The notes beneath the pieces were generated by a model that made no database searches, was not told the origin of the DNA, and saw only the letters and a program-made list of their open reading frames with translations. Below are positions 5,213 through 5,981 of a DNA stretch of 5,981 nucleotides, piece by piece (position 1 is the stretch's first letter; each line of letters opens with the position of its first letter). The stretch is from NCBI GenBank assembly GCA_022865845.1, contig JALHUC010000393.1:1-5981 (forward strand), written 5' to 3'. The translations under genes and the position numbers were made by a program. Origin of the DNA: a bacterium. GTDB taxonomy: Bacteria; BMS3Abin14.

Positions 5213-5294
5213 TGGGGCTTCCTTTCGGATCGATGAAACCGAACTTGGAGAAAACCCTCGGAATCTGAGCCATATTATTGGTTATATCAGATTT

Positions 5295-5858
5295 TCAGCT
5301 TCGTACCTGGCGAGAACGCACGTGGTAGACGCTCCATATTATCCCACCCACAGCAGCGATTACCGCCACGATGACAACTTCCAGATTGCGCAGGTCCCCG
5401 AGAACAGCTTCCACGGCATGCCCAAAGAGATAACCCGCTGTTCCCACGACGACAGCCCAGACAAGGGCCCCCAAGCTGTTGTACAGGACGAAACGCGGCA
5501 CAGAGATGGGACTCATCCCTATGGCGAAAGGGATAACGTTCCGCAATCCGTAAAGGAAGCGGAAACCCAGGATCACCGGCGTCCGGTAGTCCTCGGTCAT
5601 CCTGTTAACACGCTCCAGCCTCGACTCCCAGGAAGGTTTCTTCTTCAGGTAGTCCATCCCGTAGTGCCTGCCCAGGAAGAACGCGAACTGGTCCCCCAGG
5701 AGACTGCCGACAAAAGCCGCTGTGATGACCCAGGGCAGCTGAAGGTAGCCGAGGTGGGCGGCGAAACCAGCCATCACGAGGATGGTTTCCCCTTCGAGGA
5801 AGGTTCCGACAGCGACAACGGGGTAGCCGTAAGCGATGATAAGGGCCTCAATATTCAT
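5295..5858 (-). CDS. DedA-family (VTT/SNARE-associated domain) inner-membrane protein, YohD-like
   Basis: The 187-residue product has the DedA layout: GTFLEGETILVMAGFAAHLGY at 18-38 (Glu22 and Glu24 in the first re-entrant segment), GSLLGDQFAFFLGRHYG at 51-67 (Asp56), GFRFLYGLRNVIPFAIGMS at 98-116 (Arg100 and Arg106), and GALVWAVVVGTAGYLFG at 130-146. These Glu, Asp and Arg positions are the ones known to matter in E. coli DedA proteins. Members are lipid flippases/scramblases or proton-dependent transporters needed for membrane homeostasis (UptA/DedA, YqjA). Length fits the short YohD-type subgroup. The start is ATG 5858, since an in-frame TAA lies three codons upstream. Its own ribosome site is weak (AAGAG). 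An overlapping short frame with a strong site (5848-5907) could couple translation. The stop is TGA. Confidence 0.93.
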   Translation of the reverse strand: MNIEALIIAYGYPVVAVGTFLEGETILVMAGFAAHLGYLQLPWVITAAFVGSLLGDQFAFFLGRHYGMDYLKKKPSWESRLERVNRMTEDYRTPVILGFRFLYGLRNVIPFAIGMSPISVPRFVLYNSLGALVWAVVVGTAGYLFGHAVEAVLGDLRNLEVVIVAVIAAVGGIIWSVYHVRSRQVRS

Positions 5859-5907
5859 CGGCTCTTAGTTCTTGCATCAGAAAGCTCGGCGGAAAGGGTT
5901 GGCCCAT
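5848..5907 (-). CDS. Possible 19-codon leader ORF overlapping the dedA start
   Basis: ATG at 5907 has an excellent ribosome site, GGAGGT (5916-5911), at short spacing. The frame encodes MGQPFPPSFLMQELRADEY and stops with TGA at 5850-5848, 8 nt inside dedA, so the two frames overlap by 11 nt. Ribosomes ending there could restart at the weak dedA site. TGGCCC (5900-5905) and GGGCCA (5929-5934) can form a 6-bp stem enclosing this ribosome site. The peptide is unrecognised and may simply be untranslated. Confidence 0.25.
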   Translation of the reverse strand: MGQPFPPSFLMQELRADEY

Positions 5908-5937
5908 GGAACCTCCATCAACCGGACCGGGCCAGTG

Positions 5938-5981
5938 TCATTCAGTCAGATCGAGAATGTATATCATCCCGTCGGTGAAGA
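5938..5981 (-). CDS. C-terminal tail of an unidentified gene (runs off right edge)
   Basis: The minus-strand frame entering from the right edge reads FTDGMIYILDLTE and ends at TGA (5940-5938). The composition looks like a genuine protein C-terminus and it is on the same strand as dedA, 79 nt upstream of the dedA start. Thirteen residues are too few to name a family. Confidence 0.35.
   Translation of the reverse strand, partial: FTDGMIYILDLTE

Noticed and set aside
4896..5273. Minus-strand frame starting MAQIPRVFSKFGF upstream of wrbA
   Set aside because: The first 22 residues look plausible, but there is no ribosome site and the rest is Gly/Arg/Ser-rich out-of-frame translation of wrbA.
5199..5978. 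Plus-strand open frame of 259 codons
   Set aside because: Antisense shadow of dedA with no hydrophobic or family pattern.

Overview
The window most resembles the chromosome of an anaerobic bacterium, probably a deltaproteobacterial (Desulfobacterota/Desulfuromonadota-type) lineage. The evidence is a periplasmic tetraheme cytochrome of the c3 fold, strong GGAGG-type ribosome binding sites, compact gene spacing, and intergenic DNA full of short period-7 and period-8 tandem repeats. The taxonomic call is inference from style and gene content; no marker gene is present.

Layout from left to right. Positions 1-801 (minus) hold the N-terminal 267 residues of an exported DUF4139-family protein that runs off the left edge. 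Then come a 14-bp perfect inverted repeat and two heptamer tracts (864-995), a hemolysin III/PAQR-type seven-helix membrane protein (1001-1651, minus, TTG start), a composite 63-nt heptamer tract (1752-1814), a YdjM-like multi-pass membrane protein with a conserved His/Asp pattern (1823-2524, minus), and a heptamer tract (2649-2690) that runs into the 3' end of an EamA/DMT permease (2666-3571, minus). A 433-bp divergent intergenic region with inverted heptamer tracts separates the permease from the only plus-strand gene, the tetraheme cytochrome (4005-4370). That gene is followed by an octamer tract and a textbook rho-independent terminator. Convergent with it is a wrbA pseudogene (4619-5212, minus) with an in-frame amber codon and further lesions. 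Upstream of that lie a DedA-family membrane protein (5295-5858, minus), a possible leader ORF, and the last codons of another minus-strand gene at the right edge.

The proteins do not form an obvious pathway. They are mostly single-gene envelope functions (exported protein, three multi-pass membrane proteins of housekeeping type, one DedA protein, one periplasmic electron carrier). dedA and the wrbA remnant may once have been co-transcribed. The cytochrome is its own transcription unit.

The most striking signal is outside the genes. Five of the six genes or gene remnants whose 3' end lies between intact neighbours (hemolysin III, YdjM-like, DMT permease, cytochrome, wrbA remnant) carry a short tandem tract of period 7 (period 8 for the cytochrome) that starts within about 10 nt of the stop codon or contains it. 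Each tract repeats a stop triplet once per unit or once per two units, so stops fall in all three frames downstream of the gene. The unit sequence differs from place to place while the architecture is kept. I know of heptameric short tandem repeats from heterocystous cyanobacteria (STRRs); whether this 3'-end-linked, multi-family version has been described cannot be decided from the sequence alone.
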